A program made the position numbers and the translations under genes. Positions 1 through 12,314 of a stretch of 64,000 bases of DNA are shown piece by piece. Positions within the stretch are counted from its first letter, which is position 1; each line of letters opens with the position of its first letter. The stretch comes from Umbelopsis ramanniana AG. Its lineage: Eukaryota; Mucoromycota; Umbelopsidomycetes; Umbelopsidales; Umbelopsidaceae. The stretch covers positions 124,001-188,000 of the forward strand of contig NW_026252131.1 of the NCBI RefSeq assembly GCF_025399195.1, given 5' to 3'. The notes under the pieces were generated by a model. The model made no database searches. It was not told the origin of the DNA and saw nothing but the letters and a program-made list of their open reading frames with translations.

Positions 1-3000
1 TACCTGATTACGAACGCCAAAGCCATTGCGAACCCAAAATCCTGAACGAATTTGACATAACAAAACCATGGTCCTCATAGGCCAGTCGAGAATAGAAAGA
101 ATAGTGTCCTCAGGCGAAAACTTGGGATGTATCTCATGCAGCTTTGATACCATAGCATTTATGCCACCAGACCATCCGCCTCGCTCTAATACGGCCTCAT
201 CCAGTAGATGGACGTTCTCCAAAAGTTCAGATAGAAGCCAGTGGACAGGTTGGTGAAATGAGACGGGATCTTTGGATACATCGAACTTTACTACCGAAAA
301 TTCGCCAGCATTGACGGTTTTGACGGTGTGAAATTCTTGTTCTTGTACGCCAGCTACACGCAACTGAGAATATTGCAAAAATGGACTTGATTCATCACGC
401 ACTTCATGCTTTCCAGGAACCCAATCAGTTAGGTGTTTTAAGACACGCATAACAGCGCGGGCTAGCTGAAGTGGCGCCAGATGTTCGTTATCATCTTTGA
501 GGTCGCGAACTGAGAAAGCATCACTGAAGCGTCGGCCAATCTTGGCAACCTGTAAAGTGACATTGAATGCATCTACCCAAGCGGTGCTTTCGTATTCAAC
601 ATGGGATCCGGATTGTCGAACAATAGGATTCATGCCTTGAAAGATACTAACGAAATCCAAGTATTGACGCAAAAGCAGTGGCTCATTCCGTATATATCGT
701 CGGACCGCATCCGGATTGATGATATAGCGAAGGTCATGGAAGGCATTGTAATATTTGCGAGTCACGAATGCTCGGCGTTCACAATTAATTCGCAATTCGC
801 TAAGTCGATCCCCGAGTGGAAGAATGATTTGATCGGTAAGGAAAAAGCTGGACAGTACGGAGCACATGATACCAAAAAAGTTGTAGTCGGATACCAAGGT
901 CGTTGCAATAGTTGGTACGGTTAGAAGCTGCACTGAGAACAGTATAACTGACAATGTGAATTCTCTATCACGAAGCAGGAATGCATCTGCTACACTAGGA
1001 TAGTTTCTTGCAAAGCGCACACCTGCATGAATAAACTGTTAGCATTGTAAGGAACTGTAGTTTCAAAAGGTGGTTAACAGTGCTTACCTAAAATTCGCTT
1101 GTACGATAGGTTTGCTACCAAAGTGCTGATGAACATCTTACGCAAACACATGCGCATATCTTTCCATAATCGTAAGTCGAGCAGCATGAAATAGTCTAGT
1201 CTCAATTTCTGCTTGAACTCTGTAAGCATTTTGGATCCAAACGGTTGGTCACCACGCTGCTTCTTCTTTGCCATGGCAGACGCGCCAATTTGTTCCGAGA
1301 AATTCAATTCTTGATTATCCAGGTCTTGGAATTCTTGTATCAAACCCGACAGGTCCCAAGACAGATCCGCAATATCCCCATGTTTACGACGTTCGTGCCA
1401 TCTTTTTCGCTCTACTTCACGTCGTTCCTCATGATCTTCAAATGTATGCTCCGTTTCGTGCTCGGAGTCGTCGGACGTTTCAAATTGCTGCCGCTGCATA
1501 AAGGACGGGAATGTATCTATGACGTCTGTAGGCTCAGCACCTAAAAGTTGATACATGGTAACATCGTCTTCATCAAGGTCATCAACAACTATTGCTTCCA
1601 TCATGGCGGGTTCCGGAATCGGCATATCGTCGTCGTCATCGTCTTCATCAATATCATCATTATCCTCTTCCTCTTCTTCCTCTTCAGGTATTGACTTTCT
1701 TCGATAGCGTGTCGATAATGATGCCAAAGCTGGCTTCAATGCCCACTCTTTACAAAGTTCTTCACATATAATGTCACGAATGATGGTACCACCATCTTGT
1801 ACATCAGGAAAGAATTTGTAATGTCCAGAAACAATGTGATTCATCCAATCACATAAAAGAAAGCAGACTTGTTCACGAAAGACATCTCTGGCAGAGCGAA
1901 TCGTAACAGCAAGTCCAATTGATGAGATGATTTTGGCGGTCTTTACAAGCTCAGGCAAATTAGTGGATTGTACAACAACTTCACGGCCCTATAATATGTA
2001 GATTAGTAAGCTAAACATCACAGTGAAGTGACTCATAATTTAAAATACATACATGTGAATCGACTGCTTCTGCAACTGCTTTTGCTCTTGCCGGTGAGCA
2101 CAGAGTAGCTCTGGTGACTACGTCGATAACCTCATCGAAAGAATGAGTTTCGTCATTCCACAAAACGAGGGAATAGATTTCTTTTTCATCGTCGTCATCA
2201 TCATCGCTGACATATCCAGCTATGCCGATCTTTTCAGTCATAGATGCATCTTCTACTCCCGGTTGGTGAGACTTTGATTGTTTATGTGTGCCACTAGGTG
2301 CGGCATCATCGTCTTCCATATCATCCTCATCAAAATCTTGAAGGATCTGGTCTTCTTGGTTGGAGAAATCAGGCAATACACCTAATGCAATCATTGTAGC
2401 TCGCGCTTCTTCCTCAATCTCCTCTTCGGGACGTGGAAATGAAATCTCTTCAGGTGAGGTTGAAAGCGTTTCAATCATGAAATCCAGGATTCCACTAATA
2501 GTTCCTCGTATCGAGTCGAGTAAATCCGGTGGTACAGATGAGAGTGGCATTTTCGATGTTGATGATGCCCCCGGTGATGAGTTATTGCTAGCATTGGCTT
2601 CTTGTTCGCCACTTTGGCCATTTCCAGCTTGACTGTCGGCTTCAATCGAATGAATAGAGCATATTACTGGCACCTTCCACGCTTCCGGATCACCACAGTC
2701 GCAGCAGCCACCTGCGCCTGGGCTAATAGAAAGAGAAACATCGTGTCCCTCATGGTCAGTTGCATGATAGCATCGAGAACAAAATACACATGTATCGTCA
2801 AAGGCACAATTTCTGTTTCATCCAATATGAGTGAATTAGGTAATAAAACATTTTGAACCGAGTTATGCAGACTACATACCTGCACTGATAAATGGCTTCT
2901 CCTTTTTTAAACACATGTCCACATTGCCTTCCTCTCTGTGACTCCCAGTATTCTGGACCATCACTATCCTCGTCTAGAATGACGTTCTCCGTATTGTTGG

Positions 3001-3355
3001 AGAGGGTGGTGTTACCGACAGAATTAGACTGCTGTCTATGCTTTGCTATTATTGATTTAAGATTGCGCCGATCTCCAGTTGCAGTGGGAAAGAAGTACTT
3101 TTGCATATAGTCTATATTGTCGTGCCACATCGATTGAAAGCATTTTACTATAATCGATTGTTGAGATATAGAATTGTACTGGTATAGAGATCGCTTCGGT
3201 GCCTGCGCTAAAAACCGCTTGAGAGGCAGCGCTGTTCGTTGTGGTGATGGCGAAGTAGTGAACATAGCTTCATCGAATTTGCTTGAACCTTCATTTGCCA
3301 TACTTTTATTTGTGTTTCTGTCTGAACTGTTATGCTCACCATCGGCCGGGTTCAT
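1..3355 (-). CDS. UBR1: UBR1-type E3 ubiquitin ligase, N-recognin (N-terminal half; cut by window edge)
   Basis: This E3 ligase recognises destabilising N-terminal residues (N-degrons) and sends the proteins to the proteasome. The UBR box is split by an intron near 2817-2884: CGHVFKKGEAIYQCR is followed by NCAFDDTCVFCSRCYH and CCDCGDPEAWK, which give the zinc-binding Cys/His set. A ClpS-like segment (YSLVLWNDETHSFDEVIDVV) follows at about 2190-2060, then very acidic linkers. The frame continues to base 1 through conserved helical sequence (FARNYPSVADAFLLRDREFT). The RING and C-terminal autoinhibitory regions lie outside the window. The open frame extends upstream to 3520, but only through a TTG, with a stop just before it. 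The first in-frame ATG is at 3355, which leaves about 200 bases to the divergent metaxin start. The UBR box together with the ClpS-like domain makes UBR1/UBR2 class secure. Confidence 0.93.
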
Positions 3356-3554
3356 GGTGCAAGGACGAGGTACTCCTTCCAAATCGTAGGAATGGCTTCC
3401 TTCTTCAGTAAACGAAGCATGCTTTATCACGTGTATGTGACTGCTTGGAATCTCGTCATGCTGGCCATGAAGCTTGGACAAGGCAGTGAAGTGTGGCTTT
3501 TTCTGTTCGCAATTCCTCAACTACGCTTGACCTTCTGCTCAGGACACTAAACAA

Positions 3555-4739
3555 ATGTCTCGACCACAATTACCAGCTTTACCGACTATTGAATTGCCCG
3601 CCTTTTTGGAACCTCTTAAGCTTAAGAAGTTTCCATTGAGGACCTTCCCTGCAACATACGAACCTCCAAGACCAACGAAACCAACCCTTCAGGTCTTTGG
3701 TCCTGGTTGGGAAGGCAAGCAGGCAAGCTTTGATGTCGATTGTCTTTCCATGCAGGTAAGTCATTTCCGACACCAACTTGGAGCGATTGCTAAATACTGA
3801 CGTCTTGTAATTAGGTATACCTCAAGTTTTGTGGTGTAGACTTTGACGTTGTACACAGCAACGAGCCGTACTCTTCACCAAAAGGTACGTTCACACATAG
3901 TGCGCGTGTCAAACCCGAAAAGAGGACTAAATTTCAAATATGTCTACAGTAAAACTCCCATATCTTGTTGTTCCACCCGACCATTGTCTCTATGGCGAAC
4001 AGATTCACCATTGGTTACAGAAGAATGTAAGGATACTATACTGATGGACAGTTTTACGGTGTAATATGAATCCTAATTGCAGAATTTATAGGAAAAGAAC
4101 AAGAGGCTTGAAAAGGAAGCCGAAGACATAGAATCAAAGGCGTTTGTAACAATGATAGAAAAGAAGCTGGGGGCCGCTTTGGTAAGGACAGATCAATGAA
4201 CTTAAATTTAATACGTCCATGGACGTCTAACATCATGTTGTCATTGCAGCTGTTCACATTATGGCTAGAGCCATTGAATGCATCGGAACTGACATCAACC
4301 AAATACTTCGGACATGTTTCTAGTCCAATAGATAAGCTTCTCGCTTACCGAAAGAAAGAGGAAGTAGTACAATCGCTTTTGATTGATCGCGATGTCCTCA
4401 TTCGAGAAGAGATATACCAGTCAGCAGCGGATGCACTGTCTGCCCTATCAGTGAAGCTAGGGGCAAATGATTATTTCTTTGGTAGCGAGTAAGTCAAACA
4501 TGCGGTCACTAAAATATGACTATACCCTACGGTACTAACCGTTAAATAATAGCTACCCTACTTATCTCGATGCCGTTGCCTTCGCTTACTTTCATGTTAT
4601 ACTCGCCATCCCTCAGATAACTGATTCGAACGCTGACAAGGAAGCAAAGCGTCATGCCACAGAGCTTCGCAATCTTGTCCTCAACCACAGCAATTTAGTC
4701 AAATACACGAAGAAGATGTACAGTACTTGGCTCAAATAA
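3555..4739 (+). CDS. Metaxin / Sam37-like mitochondrial outer-membrane sorting protein
   Basis: This is a metaxin-family protein, a peripheral part of the SAM complex that inserts beta-barrel proteins into the mitochondrial outer membrane. Joined exons give an N-terminal thioredoxin-like metaxin half (LQVFGPGWEGKQASFDVDCL, then VYLKFCGVDFDVVHSNEPYS and LPYLVVPPDHCLYGE). A GST-C-like helical half follows, with the typical late motif YPTYLDAVAFAYFHVILAIP. The start ATG at 3555 is the first in frame. The stop is at 4737-4739, and AATAAA-like sequence follows near 4770. Introns lie around 3755-3815, 3883-3951, 4027-4082, 4180-4249 and 4489-4551. The length of about 270 residues fits the family. 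No C-terminal transmembrane anchor is visible, unlike metaxin-1, so it may be metaxin-2-like. It is divergent with UBR1. Confidence 0.88.
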
Positions 4740-5167
4740 TGTTTGCCCTACAAATGTAACCTACATAGAATAAAAGAAAGTTAATGAAGAAGAGGTATTG
4801 GGCTGGATTGGGTTTAATTGTAAAGGGCCAACTGGGAGCAAGTATTATTTTCAATATCTAGTATTGTGAGCGGTGCAATATTGTTCTCAGCCGCTGCTTC
4901 TAACTCGTTTTTGCTACTGTAAGAACGTTTTTCAAACCGATTAGACCGAAGATAAAAAAGAAAAATAGCAACTATTACTTACTTAGGATGTATTTACTTC
5001 GCTGCTGCTCTTTATGCACAAAATTTGTCTGCTTTCCCTTAGTTCTGGAACAGACGCCTGTCTGCGTACGGAAGTGGAAAATTGAGAGCTGTGACTGAAG
5101 GCAAAATTTCGAACTGCAACTCATGGATTTTTTTTTGGGCAGCTCCTATAGCACAAGAGTTACCACT
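4740..5167. other. Intergenic, metaxin to RPP30
   Basis: There are 428 bases between two plus-strand genes. The left part holds a likely 3' end signal (GAATAAAAG near 4768). The right part must hold the RPP30 promoter. I see no ORF with family support, repeat or RNA gene. Confidence 0.6.
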
Positions 5168-6326
5168 ATGTTTTACGATTTCAATATACCATACCCGACA
5201 TCGGCTGCAGATCGCGTAGGTTATGAGAATCTGAAGAAAATTCTTGTACAGCTTTCAAAATGTAAGTGGCTTCAATATCACTTTGCTGCATAGCAAATGC
5301 TAAGCTTAATAACACAACTTGTCACGATCCGTTATGTCTTCAATAGATCGGCGAGGTGTGGTTGCGCTCAATCATACTGTCGTTGGCAAAGTCAATGCTT
5401 CCCAGGTAGTTAAACTTCTCTATGTTCATATGTATTTCATTTGCAGCACTAACGCAAATATAGGCAAATCCAATTCTACCTGTTGAAGCTTCACCAGATA
5501 TACAGCAGCTGTCTAGGTTAACAGTAGTTGCTGACGATGTAACGCACAATTATGGATTGGTAAATAAGCTTTTCATATGCATGTTTATCTACCCATAATA
5601 TTTTGATTGTACAACTAAGCCGTTGAATTATCTGATAGCATTCGAACAACCCCACTGTCAATGCCTTTGATCTATTAGCAATCCGTACATCGAACGAAAA
5701 GGTCTTTGCGGCTGCATGCTCTTCATATGAAATCGACATTATCTCGCTAGAATGTAGTAGCCGGCTACCATTTTTCTTGAAGGGCTCAACACTTGGGCAG
5801 GCGTTGGATCGCGAGGTGTATTTCGAAATTTCCTACGCGGCTGGCATACGAGGTTCGTTCACCTTTATTTTTTACCATACCACCCTCTTAAAATACACAA
5901 TATACTCACAACTAATGCCTCAGATCAAAACGCACGCCGGCATTTGTATAACAATGCAAAGCGATTGGTTACTGTAACCAAAGGGAAAAACATCATCTTC
6001 TCAAGTGAAGCACTCAACGCTCTCGAGATCAGAAGCCCTCACGACCTTATTGCATTTGGGGTTTCCATTGGTCTTAATCAAGCGAAAGCAAAGGATTGTA
6101 TCACTGAGAATTGTCGACGAGTATTGAAACGAAGCGGTAAGAGGGGGATGTCTAAGATCAAAATCGAATTGCTGTCAGTGTTTTAATTCCTACACTTATA
6201 GAGACGAGGAGAGTAACCCATAAAGCAGTTATTAGTGTTGTGTCAGATAAATCAGCAGAAGCGGTCAAGAAACGAAAGAACGAAGCAGATAATTCACAAA
6301 ATGCAAAGTCAAGGAAAACACAATGA
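5168..6326 (+). CDS. RPP30: RNase P/MRP protein subunit Rpp30 (Rpp1)
   Basis: This is a protein subunit of nuclear RNase P and RNase MRP, which mature tRNA 5' ends and pre-rRNA. The fold is a TIM-barrel (PHP-like). The ATG at 5168 gives MFYDFNIPYP, the family's typical acidic N-terminal opening strand. Following exons read GVVALNHTVVGK, LSRLTVVADD, NPTVNAFDLLAIRTSNEKVF and IDIISLECSSRLPFFLK. These match the conserved order 'the DILAV-like strand, then a polar IDIISL strand'. The C-terminal exon near 5924-6145 contains the helix IRSPHDLIAFGVSIGLNQAKA and then a CRRVLKRS motif. A last exon encodes a short Lys-rich tail. About six exons and 260-280 residues fit the family. Confidence 0.9.
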
Positions 6327-6518
6327 ATGTACACAGCTTGCCTTGTTTCCATGGCATCTGGAATATTCAATAGATCTCCCAATTAGTAAAAGCAAACGCT
6401 TTGTTCTGCTACATCAAAATGTATTAATTTTTATTTTACTATGATCAATATGCAGTATTTAAAGTGGGAGAATTCATGATGAGTGTTATTACAATATAGA
6501 GTATTCTGACTAAACTTT

Positions 6519-7762
6519 TTAGACCATTGAATTTATAGAATGACGTTCTTGACTGACCATTCCAACTCTGAAACGACCAATTCCTTGAAGCGCTTCAAAC
6601 TCATCCTCTGTCAGAGTAATGGTCCTCTCTTCAGATTCCTGATTGCTGCTCTCTATGTCTTGGCAAAGAGACTCAATTGGGTTGCACAAATCAGCTACCG
6701 ATAACCGTCTCGTTTGATTTGCATTTCGCTGTTTCTGATACTCAAGTTTAGAAAGTGCAGAATCATAAGAATGATGCCGTCTATAGAAACTTTCAGGTGT
6801 TTTGTCTGGATTTTTTACAAGATAGGTAGCCAACTTGGGTAAGATACCAAAGTCGGTATCATTGGGTGAGAGCGGGGATAGTGGTCGGTGATGGTCACTA
6901 ATGGACTTCCTACGCCAAGAACCAACTGGTAATTTCCAGGAACGCAAAGCAATGTACCCTATCGGTGACTCGTTTGACAATGGCGGTGACAATGGTGCAA
7001 GAGTTGGTGATGGAGTAACATCATATTCCGTTCTTGATTTCCATGAACCGATAAGACGTTCAACAGGCGGAATGGTTTCGTGTGTTATGTAGGACGGAGG
7101 AGGGAGGCAGTTGGCAATTTCATCCATAGAAGAACGTGAGCGTTGCGTACCGCCACTCTCTCGACGGGGAGCGGAATCAGCCCTTTGTCGCTTGTACGGC
7201 ATATATTCAGAGTCGTCAGATGACATTTCAGGAGAAGAATTCAATGAGGATCGTGAAATACTGCGCTTATGCAAACTAGAGGCGGTGCTGTTGCTGCTGG
7301 TAGAGTCTCTTTTGGTGCTACTTTTTTTGCTTTTGGGTTTATTTCGACGTACAGCCTTTCCGTTACTATGAGTTTGCGTGTGTTGCATCATGTTATCGAA
7401 GCGACTGAACATTCTACCGCATCCAGGCACAACACATTGGAATGGTTTCTATTAAACAGACAAGATGTTAAAAAATCTGTGAGCATATATGTTCGCACGT
7501 TACCCTTTTCATTTTCACTACCTCTCCAGTGTGTTTTCTAAAAATATGAGTTATAAAATGTCCATCAGTATATTGATCAATATATCCCACTTTGATGCCA
7601 ATTGATTGCTTACCTCGCATGACGAGCAAGGTGCTCGCTTCGCGTAAACACCATGTCACAATTTCCAAACCCTGTACATCGAAACAGCTTTGGTTTTCTA
7701 GATGCATCACTGCGACTTGCCGATTTCATGCTGCTTGCTGCGGATCCAGAGTCATCCGTCAT
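6519..7762 (-). CDS. C2H2 zinc-finger transcription factor-like protein (two fingers, N-terminal)
   Basis: Two tandem C2H2 fingers sit close to the N-terminus, followed by about 300 residues of low-complexity Ser/Lys/Pro-rich sequence. ATG at 7762 opens MTDDSGSAASSMKSASRSD, with a stop codon directly upstream in frame. Finger 1 is CTGFGNCDMVFTRSEHLARH and finger 2 is CVVPGCGRMFSRFDNMMQH. The linker KHTGEKPF is the classic DNA-binding C2H2 linker. The coding sequence is in three exons. The middle one is only 16 bases (7522-7537) and encodes the K-H-T-G-E linker. Other features are a basic run KPKSKKSSTKR after the fingers and acidic patches near the C-terminus. It is likely a nuclear DNA-binding regulator. 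The family resembles fungal stress or cell-wall C2H2 regulators, but I cannot name an orthologue. Confidence 0.85.
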
Positions 7763-8542
7763 TTAGTGGTACTTCTATTAAGATGCCGATTCAAGGAAGT
7801 TGCTATGGTGTCCCTGTTGTTCCTGATTATCTGACTGGTAAAGGATTGGATCCAGTGCAGTAGAACTGTATGATTGGCGTGAAGTGAGCAAAAAGCTGAG
7901 TCACCTAATGAAAGGGGATCGAAAAAGGTTTAGTCAGGTCAGTGAACAAACTTTTATTTTTATATGTCTGTAGATTGGAGAATAACTGAGGTAGGTGGTT
8001 CAAAGAATATAGCGAGGTGTACGCTCAATTGGGAAATTAAGTCTTTCAAGGTTGAGTTGCTCCCGACACCTGTTCGGAGCAAGCAGTCTATCCATGTTAG
8101 CATAGCGTTGGTCCAATCCGAGGGGAATTTTGATTCTACAAATTTTATGGTATTTTACATGAGATCGGCAAATGCTTTTTTCAGATGATTGATGTTCTAA
8201 GCATCAAAGCACTCGATCGCAGGGAAGTGTTGCTGGCTCAAATTGCTATTTCTTGAATTTAGCAGCAGGGACAGTCTCCACGGCATAAGAAATGTTCCGG
8301 AAGGTCGTATCGGGGAAATAGTCTATCCATAGCCTACCTATTTAGAATATCAACGCATGTACTGTCGGTTGATTATGGAATGTTTCACTTTCTTCAACTC
8401 TATATTCCGTAACTGGATTTCCATTGAAATGGTGTAGTGAGTGTACAGTGGTCAATCGTAAAGAACGGAAAAGGTGGGAAGACATAATGGAAAAATGACT
8501 CTATTATTCACAATATAAGTAAAAGATTGAAGTGATGTGCAC
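7763..8542. other. Intergenic between zinc-finger gene start and RCC1-like gene end
   Basis: There are 780 bases. The side near 7763 must carry the promoter of the zinc-finger gene, and the side near 8542 carries the 3' region of the RCC1-like gene. An open frame at 7964-8188 has no recognisable motif or splice support. No RNA gene or repeat was seen. Confidence 0.5.
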
Positions 8543-10290
8543 CTATGAACAGATACATATTGCGTGGGAGGTACCTAAGGCTAGGTCTAGCACTATTCTA
8601 GGAGAGTCATCAAAAAGCACTTTTTGAGGTACGAAAACATGTTCCAAATGCCCCAATCCTAACCGGCCGGCGTGGCCACCAAGGCCCCAAATGTACAACT
8701 GCCCTGATTCTATATTATACAATATGGCGTTAGTTTAGTAGACACACATTGAAGCATTGTTAAATACGCACCAGAAATTGCTGCAGCCATATCTTGTACC
8801 GCAAAAATCTTGGTGATCCTTTCATCGATCTGCACTCGCCGCGGCTCTAGGGTTTCTATAATACCTTTGCCCAAACCAAGGGCACCATATCCACAGCTGT
8901 ATACTTCTCCATTACCTTTTGAATTATCATAAGTATGCAGTATGTAATAGTCTACAACCTTTAACAACGCCTACCCTTCAATATTATGGAAAAAGGACCG
9001 CCTGCAGCAATGTCAACCACATCACTAATGCCAGTTTCTAATGGTTCCAATATCTTTTGGTAAGGGAGAATGTGAGAAGAGCGACCAGTCTACGGTATAC
9101 AACATTCTGACCGGTTAATAGCACCTACCCTGTCAATTTTTCGAGAAAGCATCCCTTGACCATATTCGGAATTTCCCCAGGTCCATAGCTTGCCTTCATC
9201 TATAATAGGCTTAAACATAAACTTGCGTGTCTGCCCTGGCTTGTAAAACCTAATACTTACCTGTCAAAACAAGGCTGAAATCGGTGGATCCTGCTAATTT
9301 GGAAATGTGCTTCCCCTCCATGAGTGGGACTAATGTTGGGGTGCTTCTGTCGCTTGAAGAATCAGGCCCTAAGCCAAGTTGTCCGTCTGGTCCCCAGCCC
9401 ATTGAGTAAACATGTTTCTTATCTGCAAAACGTTCAGTGACAACAATTAGAATAAAATTAAGGTAGCAGTCTCTGTTAGAAGCTCTGAAGGTTCTCACCA
9501 GTAGCTAATACCGTGTTGTCTAATCCACATGCTATATGCGTAATATTTCCATCTATTCCGTCCACTTGAACAGGGGTTGATTCTAATACTTGCTCTGCCA
9601 CTGGCGAATCGTGTTTACTTTTACCCGTGCCCAATTGGCCATACATATTGTTTCCAAATGAAAACAACTTCGTTCGGCCTAAAAATAGCGAATATGAGGT
9701 ATTGTTGGCGTATTACGAATTGATATGTCTTCGAGCCGGGCAAAGTCTACCTTGTTCATCTTGGCTTACAATATGTGAATGTTCACGGCCCGCTGCTAGA
9801 AATTTGATTTGGTCGTCTGAGACCATTGCAACGCCTCGATCACAACTATCAAACGATTGTCTACCAATTCCTGCATCGTATTGAATATAAGAAAAACTTG
9901 CCTCAACAGCGGCATATGGAAAGGTACCTCACCTAACTGACCGCTGCGGTTGAGACCGTACGAATGCACAGTGGAAGAGTATCCATCGCTAGTGGCTATC
10001 AAACTATGACCCCATCCAGCTGCGATGCTACATATCTTTCCGTCCTGTAAACGTAATGATATCTCAGCTTTAACTATTGAATTTTAGTGACTGGCTACGG
10101 GCTAATTTTTACATACGTGATGCTGTATAGGTTCAATGATCTGCTTTGGTTGCACGATGGATTCAACATTTTCAGTTACGGGAGGTAGGCTTGACCTTAG
10201 ACCCCAGACCCAAAGAGAATTGGCGTTTGTCGCGGTGTGAATAGACCGCTGCAGACCAGCAGTACATTTCCTTGAATAACGCAACAGCAT
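8543..10290 (-). CDS. RCC1-repeat protein, probably mitochondrial (RCC1L-like)
   Basis: This is a seven-bladed beta-propeller protein of RCC1 repeats. Repeat signatures recur in successive exons: SYGLNRSGQLGE, MFSFGNNMYGQLGTG, VYSMGWGPDGQLGLG, EVYSCGYGALGLGKG, and a last one at about 8585-8700 (LYIWGLGGHAGRLGLGHLE). The N-terminus MLLRYSRKCTAGLQRSIHTA is basic, hydroxylated and free of acidic residues, as in a mitochondrial presequence. It leads into SLWVWGLRSSLPP. Together these point to the RCC1L/WBSCR16 class rather than the nuclear Ran exchange factor. The start at 10290 is the first ATG; the frame upstream opens only by TTG. There are about nine exons and roughly 400 residues. The mitochondrial assignment is inference. 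Confidence 0.8.
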
Positions 10291-10401
10291 GCTGTCTAAA
10301 AGAAAGAGGGAGCTTAGTTCATACAAATTCGCGCTCGAAATTGTGACAGCTCAAATTGCAGAAAGGTCAAAAGATTGGGTATGAACAGGTGCAGTTTTTA
10401 T

Positions 10402-11987
10402 TCACGCAGCTGTAACTCTTTTCTTCGGTACTCGGAACAATGATCGAATTTTATCTAACAGCTTGGCATCAACTTCCTTCACTTTCTTTGTCGCTACTTC
10501 GGCAATATGATTATTTGTCTTCAGAGGGGCAACTTGGATTCTCTTGCCAGCAAATAATCCCGTCTTTTTTGGTTTAGAATCCGATTTATCCTTGATTTGC
10601 GGCTGCGGTCCAGTGGCCTTGTCCGATTTCTTTTTCTTCTCTGATTCTCCGGTTACATTTTTCTTGGCCGCGTTGCTCTGTTGCTCCTTGGTGTGAGCCT
10701 TTGGTTGGTGTGTCACGACGGGATGGCTAACCTCGGGTTCCATTTTATTTTCCCGAGCTTTATCAGATTTTGATGATGGCTCATTCTCTTCGGTGCCAGG
10801 TAGAGGCTTTGGCATAGTAAGAGGTACAGGGGTTGATAAAGATTGAGTATCGGTGTAATTTCCATTAAGCCATGCGTGTTCCAAAATATCTTGCGCAGAT
10901 GCTCTATCAGCAGGCTTCACACAAAGCATTCTTGCTATGAGTGCAGCGGGGGACGACTTGATGGAGTGTGGTACATTGTAAGCGCCAATGCTTATTTTTT
11001 TAAACAAATCAGGCATGTTCTCGCATTGGAAAGGAAGTTTTCCTGAGAGCATTGCGAATAATATGACACCACAGCTCCAAATATCGACCTTAGGTCCGGT
11101 GTAAGGTGTGGCTGTCACCATCTCCGGAGCGGCGTAAAAAGGTGAACCGCAATACGTAGTCAATAACTGCTGATCATCGCACACTTTGCCGAACCCAAAA
11201 TCACAAAGACGTATATGTTGATTCTTGTCCAAAAGCACTGTAAGAGACAAGGGTTTAGCCTTCTAAAACGCAAAAAATTAAGTACCAACAATTTCGTACC
11301 ATTTTCCGGCTTCAGGTCCCTGTGCACTATGCCATTCTAAGAAACATGACGGATCAGCATATTTTGAAATTAACAAACTTTCCATTGATGAAAAGTGCGC
11401 TTACATCGTGAATGTATTTGACAGCTTCGACAATCTCTTTGAACCATTGTTTAGCCAAATTTTCCTCTAGTCTTCCCCTTTCCTTTATTTTGTCGAAAAG
11501 CTCTCCACCTTCAAGGTACTCCATGATGATGTAAATAAAGTCGTCGTCCGTTATAACTTCGTATACCTCTACAATGTTTTTGTGGTGAAGTCTCATGGAG
11601 AAATCGTGTGAGATACTTTTTTCATTAAGAGCGTGAATCTTTTGGTCCTCATTTTTGAAGTTTCGTTTATCAACAGTCTTTATAGCAACCTTTTCGAAGA
11701 AGTAAAAGCAAAAAAGAGGGGAAAAGGTTGGAAACTGCAGAATACAGCGATCTTCACGTTCGATTTAAATCTGACAAACCTGTTGCAATGTCTGTCGATG
11801 TTCAGCTAGGTATACTTTCCCAAAATTTCCTTTGCCTAGAGTTCGAATACGGCGATATTGCTCGTCAATGGTGTACATTCGTCTGGATTTGACCTGTCAT
11901 AGGGGAGAAGTCAGAAGAAAGATGGTGTTTGGACAGCATAGAGAACAGTATAACGCTAACCTCATCTTCTCTAACTACCTCTGACAT
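10402..11987 (-). CDS. Ser/Thr protein kinase, CAMK/AMPK-like group
   Basis: The catalytic domain sits at the N-terminus and is followed by a Lys-rich tail of about 150 residues. ATG at 11987 starts MSEVVREDE. After an intron comes the glycine loop region (RIRTLGKGNFGKVYLAEH). The hinge reads YIIMEYLEGGELFDKI, and the catalytic loop IVHRDLKPEN is split by an intron near 11300. The activation segment is LCDFGFGK with TTYCGSPFYAAPEM, and DIWSCGVILFAMLSGKLPF follows. All catalytic residues are visible, so it should be active. TYCGSPFYAAPE resembles the SNF1/NIM1/MARK branch. The tail (Lys-rich, ending LFRVPKKRVTAA) has no recognised KA1 domain but its basic end could bind membranes. No orthologue is named. 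Confidence 0.88.
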
Positions 11988-12314
11988 TATTTGCCAATTT
12001 GCAAGAAAACAATGACAAAGTGCGAAAGCGACGAGATGCTCTTGCAAAGAAGAGATGCGATATTTCGGAAACTAACATTCGAAGGTAACAAGATATCAGA
12101 CCAAGCGATCATTTGCCTCATCAAAAACCAGACTGATTTCAAGGCGAAGAAAAAATTTTTAAGGGCACTAATATCCAAACGATTCGTTTACAGTGGCAAA
12201 AGTAAATTTATTACTGGGGGTTGGTGATGGATTTGACTTTAAACTGCAACGGCAGGAGAGTCCATCGGTGTATCTCGTGTAAAAGAACTTAGGAAACTAA
12301 TATTATAGTCGTAA
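11988..12314. other. Intergenic, kinase start to CND1 stop
   Basis: There are 327 bases between two minus-strand genes, expected to hold the kinase promoter and the CND1 3' end. A plus-strand open frame (about 11991-12227) has no recognised domain and overlaps the kinase start. Nothing else was seen. Confidence 0.45.

Noticed and set aside
3356-3520. Upstream extension of UBR1 frame
   Set aside because: It lacks an ATG (opens by TTG after a stop); treated as 5' UTR.
11991-12227. 78-codon plus-strand frame upstream of the kinase gene
   Set aside because: No domain, no splice context, and it overlaps the kinase start region; open frames of this length are common by chance.
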